In this document: positions 7,515 to 16,131 of the stretch, in pieces
How the letters are laid out: each line of letters starts with the position of its first letter
How positions within the stretch are numbered: position 1 is the first letter of the stretch
Made by a program: the position numbers and the translations under genes
Assembly: GCF_022808815.1 (NCBI RefSeq)
Contig: NZ_JAKZLC010000003.1
Coordinates: forward strand, 186,001 to 250,000
From: Geothrix paludis
GTDB lineage: Bacteria; Acidobacteriota; Holophagae; Holophagales; Holophagaceae
Length of the DNA stretch: 64,000 bases
Reading direction: 5' to 3'
The notes under the pieces: generated by a model
What the model saw: the letters and a program-made list of their open reading frames with translations, nothing else
What the model was told of the DNA's origin: nothing
Databases searched by the model: none

Positions 7515-9269
7515 ATGGAACGCTTCGGTGTGGAATGCGAACCCAGCGGCAAACAGCGCCTGGCCGTGCCTTTCCGGGGCGTGCGGCTCCTGCGCAACCC
7601 CATGTACACCAAAGGGACGGCCTTCTCCCAGGAGGAGCGCCTCACCCTGGGGCTGGACGGGCTGCTGCCCCATGCGGTGACCAGCATGGAGCAGCAGGCG
7701 CGGCGGGTGTACGCCAGTATCCAGCGCAAGCAGGACCCGCTGGAGAAGTACATCGGGCTGGCGGCCCTCCAGGACCGTAATGAGCACCTGTTCTACCGGG
7801 TGCTCATCGACCACATCGAGGAGTTCCTCCCCATCGTCTACACCCCCACCGTGGGCCGGGCCTGCCAGGAGTTCAGCCACATCTTCCGCCGGGCGCGGGG
7901 CATCTGGATCACGCCGGAGCACCGCGGCCACATCGCGGACGTGCTGCGGAACGCGGCCTTCGAGGACATCCGGCTCATCGTGGTGACAGACAACGAGCGC
8001 ATCCTGGGCCTGGGGGACCAGGGCGTGGGCGGCATGGGCATTCCCATCGGCAAGCTGGCCCTCTACACCGCCGCCGCGGGCATCCCGCCCTGGCAGACCC
8101 TGCCCGTGAGCCTGGACGTGGGCACGGACAACCTGGACCTGCTGGAGGACGAGTTCTACCTCGGCTGGCGCTCCCGCCGCCTGCGGGGCCCCGAGTACGA
8201 CGCCCTGGTGGAGGAGTTCGTGCAGGCGGTCCGCCAGGTCTTCCCCAAGGCCCTGCTTCAGTGGGAGGACTTCAAGAAGTTCAACGCCTTCCACCTGCTC
8301 GACCGCTACCGGAAGGTGCTCACCAGCTTCAACGACGACATCCAGGGCACGGCGGCCGTGGGCGTGGCGGCCCTGCTGGCCGGATCCCGGGCCACGGGCA
8401 CGCCCCTTCGGCGGCAGCGGATCCTCTTCCTGGGATCTGGCGCGGCGGGCATCGGCATCTCCCGCCTCGTGCGCTCGACGCTGCGGCGGGAGGGCCTCGA
8501 AGGCGAGGATCTCGTCCTGGCCATGGCCAACCTCGACGTGCAGGGACTGCTGGTGGAGGACGATCCCAGCCTGGATCCGCTGCAGCGGGACTTCGCCTGG
8601 CCGGTGGCCCTAGCCGAGCGCATGGGCCTGGGCCGCGGCCAGAAGCGCGACCTCCTCTCCGTGGTGAAAGCCTTCAAGCCCACCATGCTCATCGGCACCT
8701 CCGGCACCGCCGGGGCCTTCACCGAGGAGGCCATCCGCGCGATGGCCGCCCAGGTGGAGCGGCCCGTGGTGCTGCCCATGTCCAACCCCACCAGCAAGGC
8801 GGAGGCCAAGCCCAGGGATGTCCTCGCCTGGACCGAGGGCCGGGCCCTGGTGGCCACGGGCAGCCCCTTCGATCCGGTGGCCTACGAAGGCCGGGAATAC
8901 CGCATCGGCCAGAGCAACAACGTCTTCATCTTCCCGGGCGTGGGCTTGGGTGTGCTGGTGGCGGAGGCCTGCGAGGTGACGGATGGGATGTTCGCCGCCG
9001 CCGCCCGGCAGCTGGCGGAGGAGGTCCGGCCCGAGGATCTGTCTGTGGGGAGCCTCTTCCCCTCCGCCGGCCGGATCCGCGAGGTCACGGCCCATGTGGC
9101 CGCGGCCGTGGTGCGGGAGGCCCGGGAGATGGGCGTGGCGGCCCGTCCCCTGGCGGATGAGGACATTCCCGGCGCCGTCGCGGCGGCCATGTGGAACCCC
9201 TGCTACCTGCCGGCGGACCCCGCGCCGGAACCCGCCTACGAGCGGCACCAGGAGGCGACCCTGGCCTGA
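7515..9269 (+). CDS. maeA: NAD-dependent malic enzyme
   Basis: 584 residues, the length of the large SfcA/MaeA class rather than the MaeB fusion. It oxidatively decarboxylates malate to pyruvate with reduction of NAD(P). The ATG at 7515 has GGAGGAGG upstream. Landmarks are the malic enzyme N-terminal segment EFLPIVYTPTVGRACQEFSHIFRR, the metal/substrate region VVTDNERILGLGDQGVGGMGI, the signature FNDDIQGTAAVGVAALLAG, the nucleotide loop FLGSGAAGIGI and the C-terminal PMSNPTSKAEAKP. Cofactor preference (NAD or NADP) cannot be read with certainty. With aceA nearby it helps balance C4 and C3 pools. Confidence 0.92.
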   Translation: MERFGVECEPSGKQRLAVPFRGVRLLRNPMYTKGTAFSQEERLTLGLDGLLPHAVTSMEQQARRVYASIQRKQDPLEKYIGLAALQDRNEHLFYRVLIDHIEEFLPIVYTPTVGRACQEFSHIFRRARGIWITPEHRGHIADVLRNAAFEDIRLIVVTDNERILGLGDQGVGGMGIPIGKLALYTAAAGIPPWQTLPVSLDVGTDNLDLLEDEFYLGWRSRRLRGPEYDALVEEFVQAVRQVFPKALLQWEDFKKFNAFHLLDRYRKVLTSFNDDIQGTAAVGVAALLAGSRATGTPLRRQRILFLGSGAAGIGISRLVRSTLRREGLEGEDLVLAMANLDVQGLLVEDDPSLDPLQRDFAWPVALAERMGLGRGQKRDLLSVVKAFKPTMLIGTSGTAGAFTEEAIRAMAAQVERPVVLPMSNPTSKAEAKPRDVLAWTEGRALVATGSPFDPVAYEGREYRIGQSNNVFIFPGVGLGVLVAEACEVTDGMFAAAARQLAEEVRPEDLSVGSLFPSAGRIREVTAHVAAAVVREAREMGVAARPLADEDIPGAVAAAMWNPCYLPADPAPEPAYERHQEATLA

Positions 9270-9365
9270 GGGCCAACAGATCGGCACAACCGGACGGTGG
9301 CCAAGGCGGGCCATCGGTGGTCCACTGGCCCCTGACCAGGGAGGACGGTTCTGACCAGCGCACCC

Positions 9366-10421
9366 GTGGAAGCCTGTCCTGCCCGCCCCGCCCGACTGGG
9401 CCTGCTGGACCCCCTGCGGGGCCTCCTGGCCCTGTGCGTCGCCGTCTACCACCTGGGCGTGTGGTTCGACATCTCGCAGTCGGGCGGCGGTGCGAACATC
9501 GCCATGGCGCGTCTGGGCAACTACAGCGTGTCGGCCTTCTTCGTGCTGAGCGGCTTCGTGCTGTTCCGCACCACGCGTTGGGGCCGTGTGCGGAAGGAGG
9601 GGCCGGGGCGCTTCTACCTCCGGCGCTTTCTGCGCCTGGCGCCGGTCTTCTACCTGGCCTGCGCCCTGAACGTGATCTTTCGTCTGGGCATGGGGCCCGA
9701 GGTTTCGCTCCGGTTCCTCCTCGAGAACCTGACGCTCACCTTCGGCGCCATCCACCCCAACCATGCCCTGGTGACCGGCGGCTGGTACGTGGGGCTGGTG
9801 GCGCTGCTCTACTTCGCCTATCCGGCCCTGGCCTGGCTGCGGGAGAAGGCTGGGCTCCCGTTCCTGATCGCCCTGGCCTTGGGCCTCTGGGCCTGGAGCC
9901 TGCCCTCCACCCTCCACGGCGTGATGGGACAGCCCCAGTGGAACCGCTTCCACACCTACGTGCTGGCGCCGAACCAGCTCTTCCTCCTGGCCTGGGGCGC
10001 CCTGCTGGCGGGCCTCCACGAGGCCACGGAGCGGCGGCTGGATCCGCGCTGGGCCCTCCTGCTGGCGCTGCCGCTGGTGTGGATCCTGGTGAAGCCCACG
10101 CCCCAGTTCTTCGACCACCTCGTGGCGCTTACGGGGTGGCTCCGCTACCGCTACCTGCTGGTGGTGACGGGCCTGGTGGCCCTGGGGGCCTTCACCCGGG
10201 ACGGGGAGCCCGGCTGGCTCGGGAAGCGCCTCGCGAGCCTGGGCGCCTGGAGCTACGGCCTCTACCTGCTGCACCCCTTCACCATGAAGCTCGTGGCGCC
10301 GCACCTGGCCGGGCGGGCCGGCTTCACGCTATCCCTGGGCCTGGCGCTCGTCGCCGCCTGGGCGGTCCACCGGTGGATCGAGGAGCCCATGGGTAGGCTG
10401 GGGCGGGGCGCGAAGGCCTGA
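9366..10421 (+). CDS. Acyltransferase family 3 membrane protein (OafA/YrhL type)
   Basis: 351 residues with about ten hydrophobic segments. The N-terminal LDPLRGLLALCVAVYHLGVW carries the R-G-L and conserved Y-H of acyltransferase-3 proteins, and SVSAFFVLSGFVLFR and RFYLRRFLRLAPVFYLA are the typical following motifs. Such enzymes transfer acetyl or other acyl groups to cell-surface polysaccharides or other extracytoplasmic acceptors. The start is a GTG; GGAGG lies about 20 bases upstream, so the true start may be slightly different. It converges with the regulator gene, the two stops being adjacent. Confidence 0.88.
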   Translation: MEACPARPARLGLLDPLRGLLALCVAVYHLGVWFDISQSGGGANIAMARLGNYSVSAFFVLSGFVLFRTTRWGRVRKEGPGRFYLRRFLRLAPVFYLACALNVIFRLGMGPEVSLRFLLENLTLTFGAIHPNHALVTGGWYVGLVALLYFAYPALAWLREKAGLPFLIALALGLWAWSLPSTLHGVMGQPQWNRFHTYVLAPNQLFLLAWGALLAGLHEATERRLDPRWALLLALPLVWILVKPTPQFFDHLVALTGWLRYRYLLVVTGLVALGAFTRDGEPGWLGKRLASLGAWSYGLYLLHPFTMKLVAPHLAGRAGFTLSLGLALVAAWAVHRWIEEPMGRLGRGAKA

Positions 10422-11864
10422 TCAGTTCCCGCCGATCCGCGCGTAGAAGCTGGTGCGGCGCAGATTCTCCTCGACCTTGAAGGCCTGCTGCAGGGGCGGG
10501 AAGGCGCGCTGCTCGCAGTCCGTGCGCTCGCAGAGGCGGCAGGTGACGCCGATGGGGACGGGGGGCTGGTCCAGCCGCAGGCCATCGGCGTAGATCAGCT
10601 CCTTGGCGTGGCCCATCTCGCAGCCCAGGCCCAGGGCCTGCATGGCGTGCTGGCCCCGGTAGCCGCCGGTGTCCTTCTGGATGGTGCGGGCGATGCAGAA
10701 GTACTTGCGGCCGTCCGGCATCTCGCTGAGCTGGGTGCGGATGAGGCCCGGCGTGAGGAAGGCTGCGTGGGCGTTCCAGCGGGGGCAGGCGCCGGAGAAC
10801 CGCGCGAAGCGGATGCCCGAGGCCGAGAAGCTCTTGGAGATGTTCCCGGCGATGTCGATGCGCAGGAAGTGGAAGGGCACGCCTTCGGCGCCCGGCCGGC
10901 GCAGCGTCGTGAGCCGGTGGCAGACCTGCTCGAAGCTGGCCTGGAACCGCCGCGCGAGGATGTCGATGTCGTAGCGCTCAGACTTCGCCGCCCGCAGGAA
11001 GCGCTCGTAGGGCATGATCACGGCCCCGGCGAAGTAGTTGGCCAGGGCCACGCGGGCGAGGGCCTTCGAGGCGTTCGTGCGCAGCAGGGGGTGGTCCGCC
11101 AGGCGGTCCAGCAGGTCGCCGTGGTCCAGCAGGGCCAGCTGGTGGGCGAGCTGGAAGGTGCGGCTGCGCTGGGGCAGCAGCTCCGAGAGGCTGAGGATGC
11201 GGCGGTCGGGGTCGTAGCGCCGCAGCAGGCCCGGCCCCTCGGACACGCGGTGGATGCGGATCTGCACGTTCCGGGCCTCGAAGGCCGCCGCCAGGGCGGG
11301 GTAGGGCTGGTCCGCGTCCAGGCCCGCGGTGGCACAGAGCTCCTCCGCCACGACCTCCAGCTCCGGGAAGTGGTTCATGGCCTGCTGGAGGAAGTCGCCC
11401 ACCTCCTCCGAGGGCAGGCGCGTGGCCTCGGGGTCGAAGCCCTGGCCGTCGCTGAGCTTGTCCGCCAGGGTGTCCAGGCTGTCCTGGCTGTGCTGGTAGG
11501 CCCGGTACAGTTCGAAGACCCCCCGGGCCAGGGTGGGGCTGTTCTGCACCAGCTCGCGCACATCCTGGGCCTGGAGCCCCAGCGATTCGAACAGGGGATC
11601 GCCGAAGGCCTCCATGAGGTCGTCGGACAGGCGCTGGTCCTCGTCCGGGGCCAGGGCGCGGAGGTCCAGGTGGAACTGCTGGGCCAGGCGGATGAGCAGG
11701 GGGGCCGTGAGGGGCCGCTTGTTGCCTTCGATGAGGTTCAGGTAGCTGGGGCTGATGCCCAGGGCCTCGGCCAACTGGACCTGGCTCAGGCCCTCCTGGC
11801 GGCGGAGGAGGCGGATCTTGGCGCCGAGGCGGGCGGCGGGCTTGGTGGGCGCGGCGGAGGGCAT
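10422..11864 (-). CDS. ScfR/RamB/PrpR-family transcriptional regulator (XRE-ImmA/IrrE)
   Basis: 480 residues. Residues about 13-70 form an XRE helix-turn-helix (RRQEGLSQVQLAEALGISPS, then YLNLIEGNKRPL). The middle contains the ImmA/IrrE-type segment RTFQLAHQLALLDHGDLLDR, in which the zinc-protease HExxH is replaced (AHQLA), as is usual in this family. The C-terminal part ends with a cysteine cluster, CRLCERTDCEQRAFP, matching the short-chain fatty acyl regulator domain (DUF2083). Known members sense acyl-CoA and control the glyoxylate shunt, propionate or acetate genes. It is divergent from isocitrate lyase, which makes aceA the obvious target. Confidence 0.9.
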   Translation of the reverse strand: MPSAAPTKPAARLGAKIRLLRRQEGLSQVQLAEALGISPSYLNLIEGNKRPLTAPLLIRLAQQFHLDLRALAPDEDQRLSDDLMEAFGDPLFESLGLQAQDVRELVQNSPTLARGVFELYRAYQHSQDSLDTLADKLSDGQGFDPEATRLPSEEVGDFLQQAMNHFPELEVVAEELCATAGLDADQPYPALAAAFEARNVQIRIHRVSEGPGLLRRYDPDRRILSLSELLPQRSRTFQLAHQLALLDHGDLLDRLADHPLLRTNASKALARVALANYFAGAVIMPYERFLRAAKSERYDIDILARRFQASFEQVCHRLTTLRRPGAEGVPFHFLRIDIAGNISKSFSASGIRFARFSGACPRWNAHAAFLTPGLIRTQLSEMPDGRKYFCIARTIQKDTGGYRGQHAMQALGLGCEMGHAKELIYADGLRLDQPPVPIGVTCRLCERTDCEQRAFPPLQQAFKVEENLRRTSFYARIGGN

Positions 11865-11882
11865 GGGGACCTCGTTTACATC

Positions 11883-11892
11883 AATTTACAAA
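11883..11892. promoter_or_regulatory. TTTACAAA motif near the regulator start
   Basis: AATTTACAAA lies 19 bases upstream of the regulator's start codon. It differs by one base from the TTTGCAAA core reported for related RamB/PccR-type regulators, so it may be an autoregulatory site. This is inference from family knowledge. Confidence 0.35.
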
Positions 11893-11909
11893 ATCAATGA
11901 AATGAATTG

Positions 11910-11924
11910 ACTGAAATTTTCAGT
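11910..11924. promoter_or_regulatory. ACTGAAA-T-TTTCAGT palindrome between regulator and aceA
   Basis: A perfect 15-base inverted repeat with a single central base, flanked by TTGA and TTCAA, lies in the middle of the 154-base divergent intergenic region. The DNA here is much more AT-rich than its surroundings, as expected for promoters and operators. A binding site for the divergent regulator is the simplest reading. Confidence 0.5.
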
Positions 11925-11969
11925 TCAACCCCTGTCAAATCAGCCGTTGGTTGACTCACGAAAGAATAG

Positions 11970-11982
11970 GTCAATCTTTGAC
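11970..11982. promoter_or_regulatory. GTCAA-TCT-TTGAC inverted repeat upstream of aceA
   Basis: GTCAA and TTGAC flank three bases, 36 bases before the aceA start. TTGAC also occurs at 11907-11911 and 11951-11955. They may serve as -35 elements, operator half-sites, or both. Confidence 0.4.
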
Positions 11983-12018
11983 ATCACGCCACCCCCAACC
12001 CCTATCCCGAGGTGCCCC

Positions 12019-13293
12019 ATGACCCCCAAGTTCCCCATCCCCCCCATCGAGGACGACCTCCAGGCCCACCGCTGGGAGGGCATCACGCGGCCCTACAGCG
12101 CCGAGACGGTGAAGAAGCTCCGCGGTAGCCTCCGCATCGAGCACACCCTGGCCAAGCTGGGGGCCCGCAAGCTCTGGAAGCTGCTCCAGAACGAGGAGCC
12201 CACCCGGGCCCTGGGCGCCCTCAGCGGCGGTCAGGCGGTGCAGATGGCCAAGGCCGGCCTCAAGGCGATCTACTGCTCCGGCTGGCAGGTGGCCGCGGAC
12301 GCCAACCTCTCGGGCCAGACCTACCCGGACCAGAGCCTCTACCCCGCCAACTCGGTCCCCGCCCTGGTGAAGCGCCTCAACGGCGCCCTCCAGCGGGCCG
12401 ACCAGGTCGAGCACGGCGAGGGCGGCGTGAGCCGCGACTGGTTCCTGCCCATCGTGGCGGATGCCGAGGCCGGCTTCGGCGGCCCCCTCAACGCCTACGA
12501 GCTCATGAAGGGCATGATCGAGGCCGGCGCCTCCGGCGTCCACTTCGAGGACCAGCTCTCCAGCGAGAAGAAGTGCGGCCACCTCGGCGGCAAGGTGCTC
12601 ATCCCCACGGGCCACTTCATCCGCACCCTCGTGGCGGCCCGCCTGGCGGCGGACGTCATGGACACGCCCACCCTCATCATCGCCCGCACGGACGCGGACT
12701 CGGCCCGCCTCATCACGTCGGACATCGACGAGCGCGACCGGCCCTTCCTCACGGGGGAGCGCACGGCTGAGGGCTTCCACCGCATCACCGGCGGGGTCCA
12801 GATGGCCATCGCCCGTGCCAAGGCCTACGCGCCCTACGCGGACCTCATCTGGTGCGAGACCTCCACGCCCGACCTCAAGGAGGCCCGCGAGTTCGCCGAG
12901 GGTGTCCACGCCGCGTTCCCCGGCAAGCTGCTGGCCTACAACTGCTCGCCCTCCTTCAACTGGAAGAAGAAGCTCTCGGACGAGGAGATCGCCGCCTTCC
13001 AGCGCGAGCTGAACGCGATGGGCTACAAGTTCCAGTTCATCACCCTGGCGGGCTTCCACAGCCTCAACCACGGGATGTTCGAGCTGGCCAGCGCCTACCG
13101 CACGGAGCACATGACCGCCTACGCGCGGCTGCAGGAGGCCGAGTTCGCCGCCGAGGCGCGGGGCTACACGGCCACCAAGCACCAGCGCGAAGTGGGCACC
13201 GGCTACTTCGACGAGGTGGCCCAGGCCGTCAGCGGCGGCCTGGCCTCCACCCTGGCCCTGGTGGGCTCCACCGAGGCCCAGCAGTTCCACTAG
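12019..13293 (+). CDS. aceA: Isocitrate lyase
   Basis: 424 residues, the bacterial class I length. It splits isocitrate to glyoxylate and succinate, allowing growth on acetate or fatty acids. The catalytic signature [11 protein letters not shown] places the active-site Cys at residue 186; [18 protein letters not shown] and [11 protein letters not shown] provide metal and substrate contacts, and [14 protein letters not shown] is the conserved late motif. The ATG has GAGGTG upstream. Malate synthase is not in this window. A strong terminator follows, so it is probably monocistronic, controlled by the divergent ScfR-type regulator. Confidence 0.97.
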   Translation: MTPKFPIPPIEDDLQAHRWEGITRPYSAETVKKLRGSLRIEHTLAKLGARKLWKLLQNEEPTRALGALSGGQAVQMAKAGLKAIYCSGWQVAADANLSGQTYPDQSLYPANSVPALVKRLNGALQRADQVEHGEGGVSRDWFLPIVADAEAGFGGPLNAYELMKGMIEAGASGVHFEDQLSSEKKCGHLGGKVLIPTGHFIRTLVAARLAADVMDTPTLIIARTDADSARLITSDIDERDRPFLTGERTAEGFHRITGGVQMAIARAKAYAPYADLIWCETSTPDLKEAREFAEGVHAAFPGKLLAYNCSPSFNWKKKLSDEEIAAFQRELNAMGYKFQFITLAGFHSLNHGMFELASAYRTEHMTAYARLQEAEFAAEARGYTATKHQREVGTGYFDEVAQAVSGGLASTLALVGSTEAQQFH

Positions 13294-13312
13294 GCCCCGG
13301 CGGCTTGGCTGA

Positions 13313-13350
13313 AGCGGACGCCCTACTTCGGGGCGTCCGCTTTCTTTTCC
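13313..13350 (+). terminator. Rho-independent terminator after aceA
   Basis: AGCGGACGCCC pairs perfectly with GGGCGTCCGCT over 11 bases with a 7-base loop, followed by TTCTTTTCC. It starts 19 bases after the aceA stop and overlaps the stop codon of the convergent hydrolase gene. Confidence 0.9.
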
Positions 13351-14213
13351 TGGGCGGCCGGGCCGCCGGTCATGCCCTCGGGCGAGGCGGGAGCGGCGGC
13401 CTCGGCACGGGCCGGGGCGGAGACGGCCGCGTACTTCTTCCCCGTGTGGTGGTAGGTGAGGTACTCGCCGAAGTAGACGGCCATGAGGTCCGAGCAATCC
13501 TTGAAGTAGGCGAACCCGTGGTCCTTGCCTTCCTTCAGGTCCACGGCCACGCCGGGCAGGTTCTTCACGACCTGGGCGTTCTCGGCGGCGTCCTTGTCCT
13601 CCATGGACGCCAGCACCAGGATGGAGGGCCGGCTGCGGAGCACGGCGCCCTTCAGGCGGTCCCGGGCGCTGTCCCCGAAGGCGGCGTTACCGCCGGGGCT
13701 CAGGCTGAGGACGGCCAGGGGCTTCACTTCCGGGGCGGCCAGGAGCACCGCGAAGGCACCCACGCTGGAGCCGGCCAGGCCGATGCGGCGGCCATCCACG
13801 CCCGGCTGCTTGCGGAGCCAGGCGGCGGCTTGGGCGAGGTCGGAGGGGATCTTGTCGAAGCCCACGGCCTTGGCGGAGGCCATGAAGTCGGGGCTGACCC
13901 GGGTCTCGGTGCCGTCCTTCATGGCGCTCTCGCCGTGGCCGCGGAGATCCAGGGCCAGCACGCCGATGCCCCGCGCCAGGAGCTTCTCGGTGAGGGGCGC
14001 CCAGCCGGCCCGGTCCGAGTGGAACTGGTGGGCGAGGATCACCACGGGGACCTTGGCCTTGGGCTTGGCGGCGGGCAGGGTCAGCGTGCCCTTGAGGGCG
14101 AAGCCGTCCGAGCTGGTGAGGGCCATCTCGGTGGAGGCGGCCGCCAACGGGGAAGCCAGCGGGGCGGCCAGGATCAGGGCCGCGAGAGGAGCCAGCAGGC
14201 GGGGTGTGCGCAT
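13323..14213 (-). CDS. Secreted alpha/beta hydrolase (dienelactone hydrolase-like)
   Basis: 296 residues. The start chosen gives a signal peptide (MRTPRLLAPLAALILAAPLA, cleavage near LAAAS) with an AGGT site upstream; longer frames lack one. The alpha/beta hydrolase core is visible: VPVVILAHQFHSDRAGW (oxyanion region), ALDLRGHGES, the nucleophile elbow LAGSSVGAF, an acidic residue around LVLASMEDKD and the catalytic His in GKDHGF. The tail is Ala/Pro/Lys-rich. It is presumably a periplasmic esterase or peptidase of unknown substrate. It is divergent from frr. Confidence 0.85.
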   Translation of the reverse strand: MRTPRLLAPLAALILAAPLASPLAAASTEMALTSSDGFALKGTLTLPAAKPKAKVPVVILAHQFHSDRAGWAPLTEKLLARGIGVLALDLRGHGESAMKDGTETRVSPDFMASAKAVGFDKIPSDLAQAAAWLRKQPGVDGRRIGLAGSSVGAFAVLLAAPEVKPLAVLSLSPGGNAAFGDSARDRLKGAVLRSRPSILVLASMEDKDAAENAQVVKNLPGVAVDLKEGKDHGFAYFKDCSDLMAVYFGEYLTYHHTGKKYAAVSAPARAEAAAPASPEGMTGGPAAQEKKADAPK

Positions 14214-14301
14214 GGGGACCTCGTGAAAGTGCCCTACTGTAGCACCCAAGTTCCTGCGCCCCTGAGGTATAAAAGAAGGCTTCCGCTCTTTCGAGGTGCC
14301 C

Positions 14302-14874
14302 ATGTCCCAGACCCCCGACGCGATCCTGCAGGAAACCAAGCGCCGCATGCATGCGTCCGTGGAGGCCCTGAAGAAGGAGATGGCCACCATCCGCACCGGC
14401 CGGGCCAACGCCAGCCTGCTGGACAACGTGCATGTGGATTACTACGGGTCCATGGTGCCCCTGAACCAGATGGGATCCATCACGGTCCCGGAGTCCGGCA
14501 TGCTGGTGGTGACCCCCTTCGACAAGAGCGCCATCAAGGCCGTGGAGACGGCCATCCTCAAGTCCGACCTGGGCATCAACCCGGCCAACGACGGCCAGGT
14601 GATCCGCCTCCCCATCCCCATGCTCACGGAAGAGCGGCGCAAGGAACTGGTGAAGGTCCTCCACCGCCTGGGCGAGGAGATCAAGACCGGCGTGCGCAAC
14701 ATCCGCCGCGACGCCAACGAGGACGTGAAGAAGCTCGAGAAGGCCAAGGAGGGCCACATCTCCGAGGACGCCGCCAAGAAGGCCCTGGACGACATCCAGA
14801 AGCTCACCGACCTCCACACCAAGGAGATCGAGGAGGCCCTGAAGCACAAGGAAGCTGAGATTCTCAAAGTTTGA
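14302..14874 (+). CDS. frr: Ribosome recycling factor
   Basis: 190 residues, slightly longer than the usual 185. With EF-G it splits post-termination ribosomes. The ATG giving MSQTPDAILQETKRRMHASV is preferred over the GTG two codons earlier, since GAGG lies upstream. Conserved IRTGRANASLLDNVHVDYYG, PLNQMGSI, VTPFDKSAIKAVETAI and the helical GVRNIRRDANEDVKKLEK region are clear. A TATAAA sequence at 14268-14273 may be its -10 box. A strong hairpin terminator follows, so it appears to be a single-gene unit, separated from the usual pyrH neighbour. Confidence 0.97.
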   Translation: MSQTPDAILQETKRRMHASVEALKKEMATIRTGRANASLLDNVHVDYYGSMVPLNQMGSITVPESGMLVVTPFDKSAIKAVETAILKSDLGINPANDGQVIRLPIPMLTEERRKELVKVLHRLGEEIKTGVRNIRRDANEDVKKLEKAKEGHISEDAAKKALDDIQKLTDLHTKEIEEALKHKEAEILKV

Positions 14875-14895
14875 GGCGATAGGCTGTCAGTAGGC

Positions 14896-14924
14896 GCCGC
14901 GGCCCTTCGGGGCCGCGGCCTTTT
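14896..14924 (+). terminator. Rho-independent terminator after frr
   Basis: GCCGCGGCCC and GGGCCGCGGC form a perfect 10-base stem with a TTCG tetraloop, followed by CTTTT. It lies 21 bases after the frr stop. Confidence 0.92.
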
Positions 14925-14939
14925 GTGGATCCGTCGACA

Positions 14940-15713
14940 ATGCCGAGCCTGCCCACCCTCGCCCTTCTCATGCTTGCCGCCCTGCTGGCGGGCTTCATCG
15001 ACGCGGTGGTGGGCGGAGGCGGGCTCATCACCGTGCCGGCTCTCATGCTCGGCCTGCCCGCGGGCACGCCGCTGCCCACGCTGCTGGGCACCAACAAGGT
15101 GGTGGCGGTGACGGGCACGACCATGGCGGCGGGCAAGTTCGTGCGCTCCGGGGCCGTGGCCTGGCGGGAGATGGTGGTGCCGGTGCTGGCCTCGGCCCTC
15201 GGCGCTTCCGGGGGCGTGTGGCTCACCTACCGCGTGCATGCGGACTTCCTGAAGCCCGTGATGTTGGGCCTGCTGGTGGCCATGCTGGCCTTCACCCTGC
15301 TGAAGCCGGATCTGGGCCACCTGCACGCGCCCCGGTACGGTCTCCATCACCAGCGGGGCCTGGCGGCCCTCATCGCCCTGGGGCTGGGCTTCTACGACGG
15401 GTTCTTCGGGCCGGGCACGGGTTCGGTGCTGATCTTCCTCTTCGTGGCGATCCTGGGGTTCGACTTCCTGCGGTCCTCGGCCCTGGCCAAGGCGGTGAAC
15501 TGGGCCTCGAACCTCACCGCCATGAGCCTCTTCGTCTGGCGGGGGAGCTGGATCCCCTCGGTGGCCCTGGGCATGGCGGCGGCCAACGGGGTGGGCGGCT
15601 ACCTGGGGGCGCATGTGGCCCTGAGCCAGGGCAGCCGCTGGGTGCGGGGCGTCTTTATCGGCGTGGTGGGCGCCCTCATTCTGCGCTTGGGCTGGCAGGT
15701 CGTCCGCGGCTAG
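14940..15713 (+). CDS. TSUP-family (TauE/SafE) membrane transporter
   Basis: 257 residues with about eight membrane helices. LLAGFIDAVVGGGGLITVPAL near the N-terminus and GLGFYDGFFGPGTGSVLIF in the middle are the paired repeat signatures of the TauE/SafE family, which move sulfite, sulfoacetate, taurine-derived or other small organic anions. Neighbours give no substrate clue. The ATG at 14940 is chosen because it places the first helix correctly; a GTG at 14925 overlaps the frr terminator. No strong ribosome binding site is seen. Confidence 0.88.
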   Translation: MPSLPTLALLMLAALLAGFIDAVVGGGGLITVPALMLGLPAGTPLPTLLGTNKVVAVTGTTMAAGKFVRSGAVAWREMVVPVLASALGASGGVWLTYRVHADFLKPVMLGLLVAMLAFTLLKPDLGHLHAPRYGLHHQRGLAALIALGLGFYDGFFGPGTGSVLIFLFVAILGFDFLRSSALAKAVNWASNLTAMSLFVWRGSWIPSVALGMAAANGVGGYLGAHVALSQGSRWVRGVFIGVVGALILRLGWQVVRG

Positions 15714-15722
15714 GCTTTTCGG

Positions 15723-16010
15723 ATGCCCTCCCGCCCCCGTCCCTTCCCCTGGGACGTCCTCATCCGAACCTTGAGATTCTTCTACCTGCTGTGGGGCGGG
15801 ATGCTGCTCTCCACGCTGGCCTTCTACGGGCGCCTGAAGGTGCCCCCGTTCCTGTGGCACTGGCCGGACCTCTGCCGGGCCCTCGTGGGACCCTGGGGAC
15901 GGGCCGTGGCCCTGGGCCTCGGCCTGGTGATGTGCCTGGCGGCCCTCCTGGAGGTCTGGGAACTGGTGGACCGGCTCCTGGTCCGCTTCATGGGCGAGTC
16001 CGAGCACTGA
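15723..16010 (+). CDS. Small two-helix membrane protein
   Basis: 95 residues starting MPSRPRPFPWDVLIRTLRFF, nine bases after the transporter gene, so probably co-transcribed. Two hydrophobic helices are visible (FFYLLWGGMLLSTLAFYG and AVALGLGLVMCLAALLEVWE) with a short acidic tail. No family recognised. It might be an accessory of the adjacent TSUP protein; this is only suggested by the spacing. Confidence 0.6.
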   Translation: MPSRPRPFPWDVLIRTLRFFYLLWGGMLLSTLAFYGRLKVPPFLWHWPDLCRALVGPWGRAVALGLGLVMCLAALLEVWELVDRLLVRFMGESEH

Positions 16011-16131
16011 GCCGCCAGGCCCTAGGGAATGCGCTTGGTGAATCGGACCCTTTTGGCGATCCTGGAGCCTTGGGCTTGAACCCTTTCCGGGTTCGGGCCA
16101 TTCAAGAAGCGTGTCCCGGAGGCAGGTCGAT

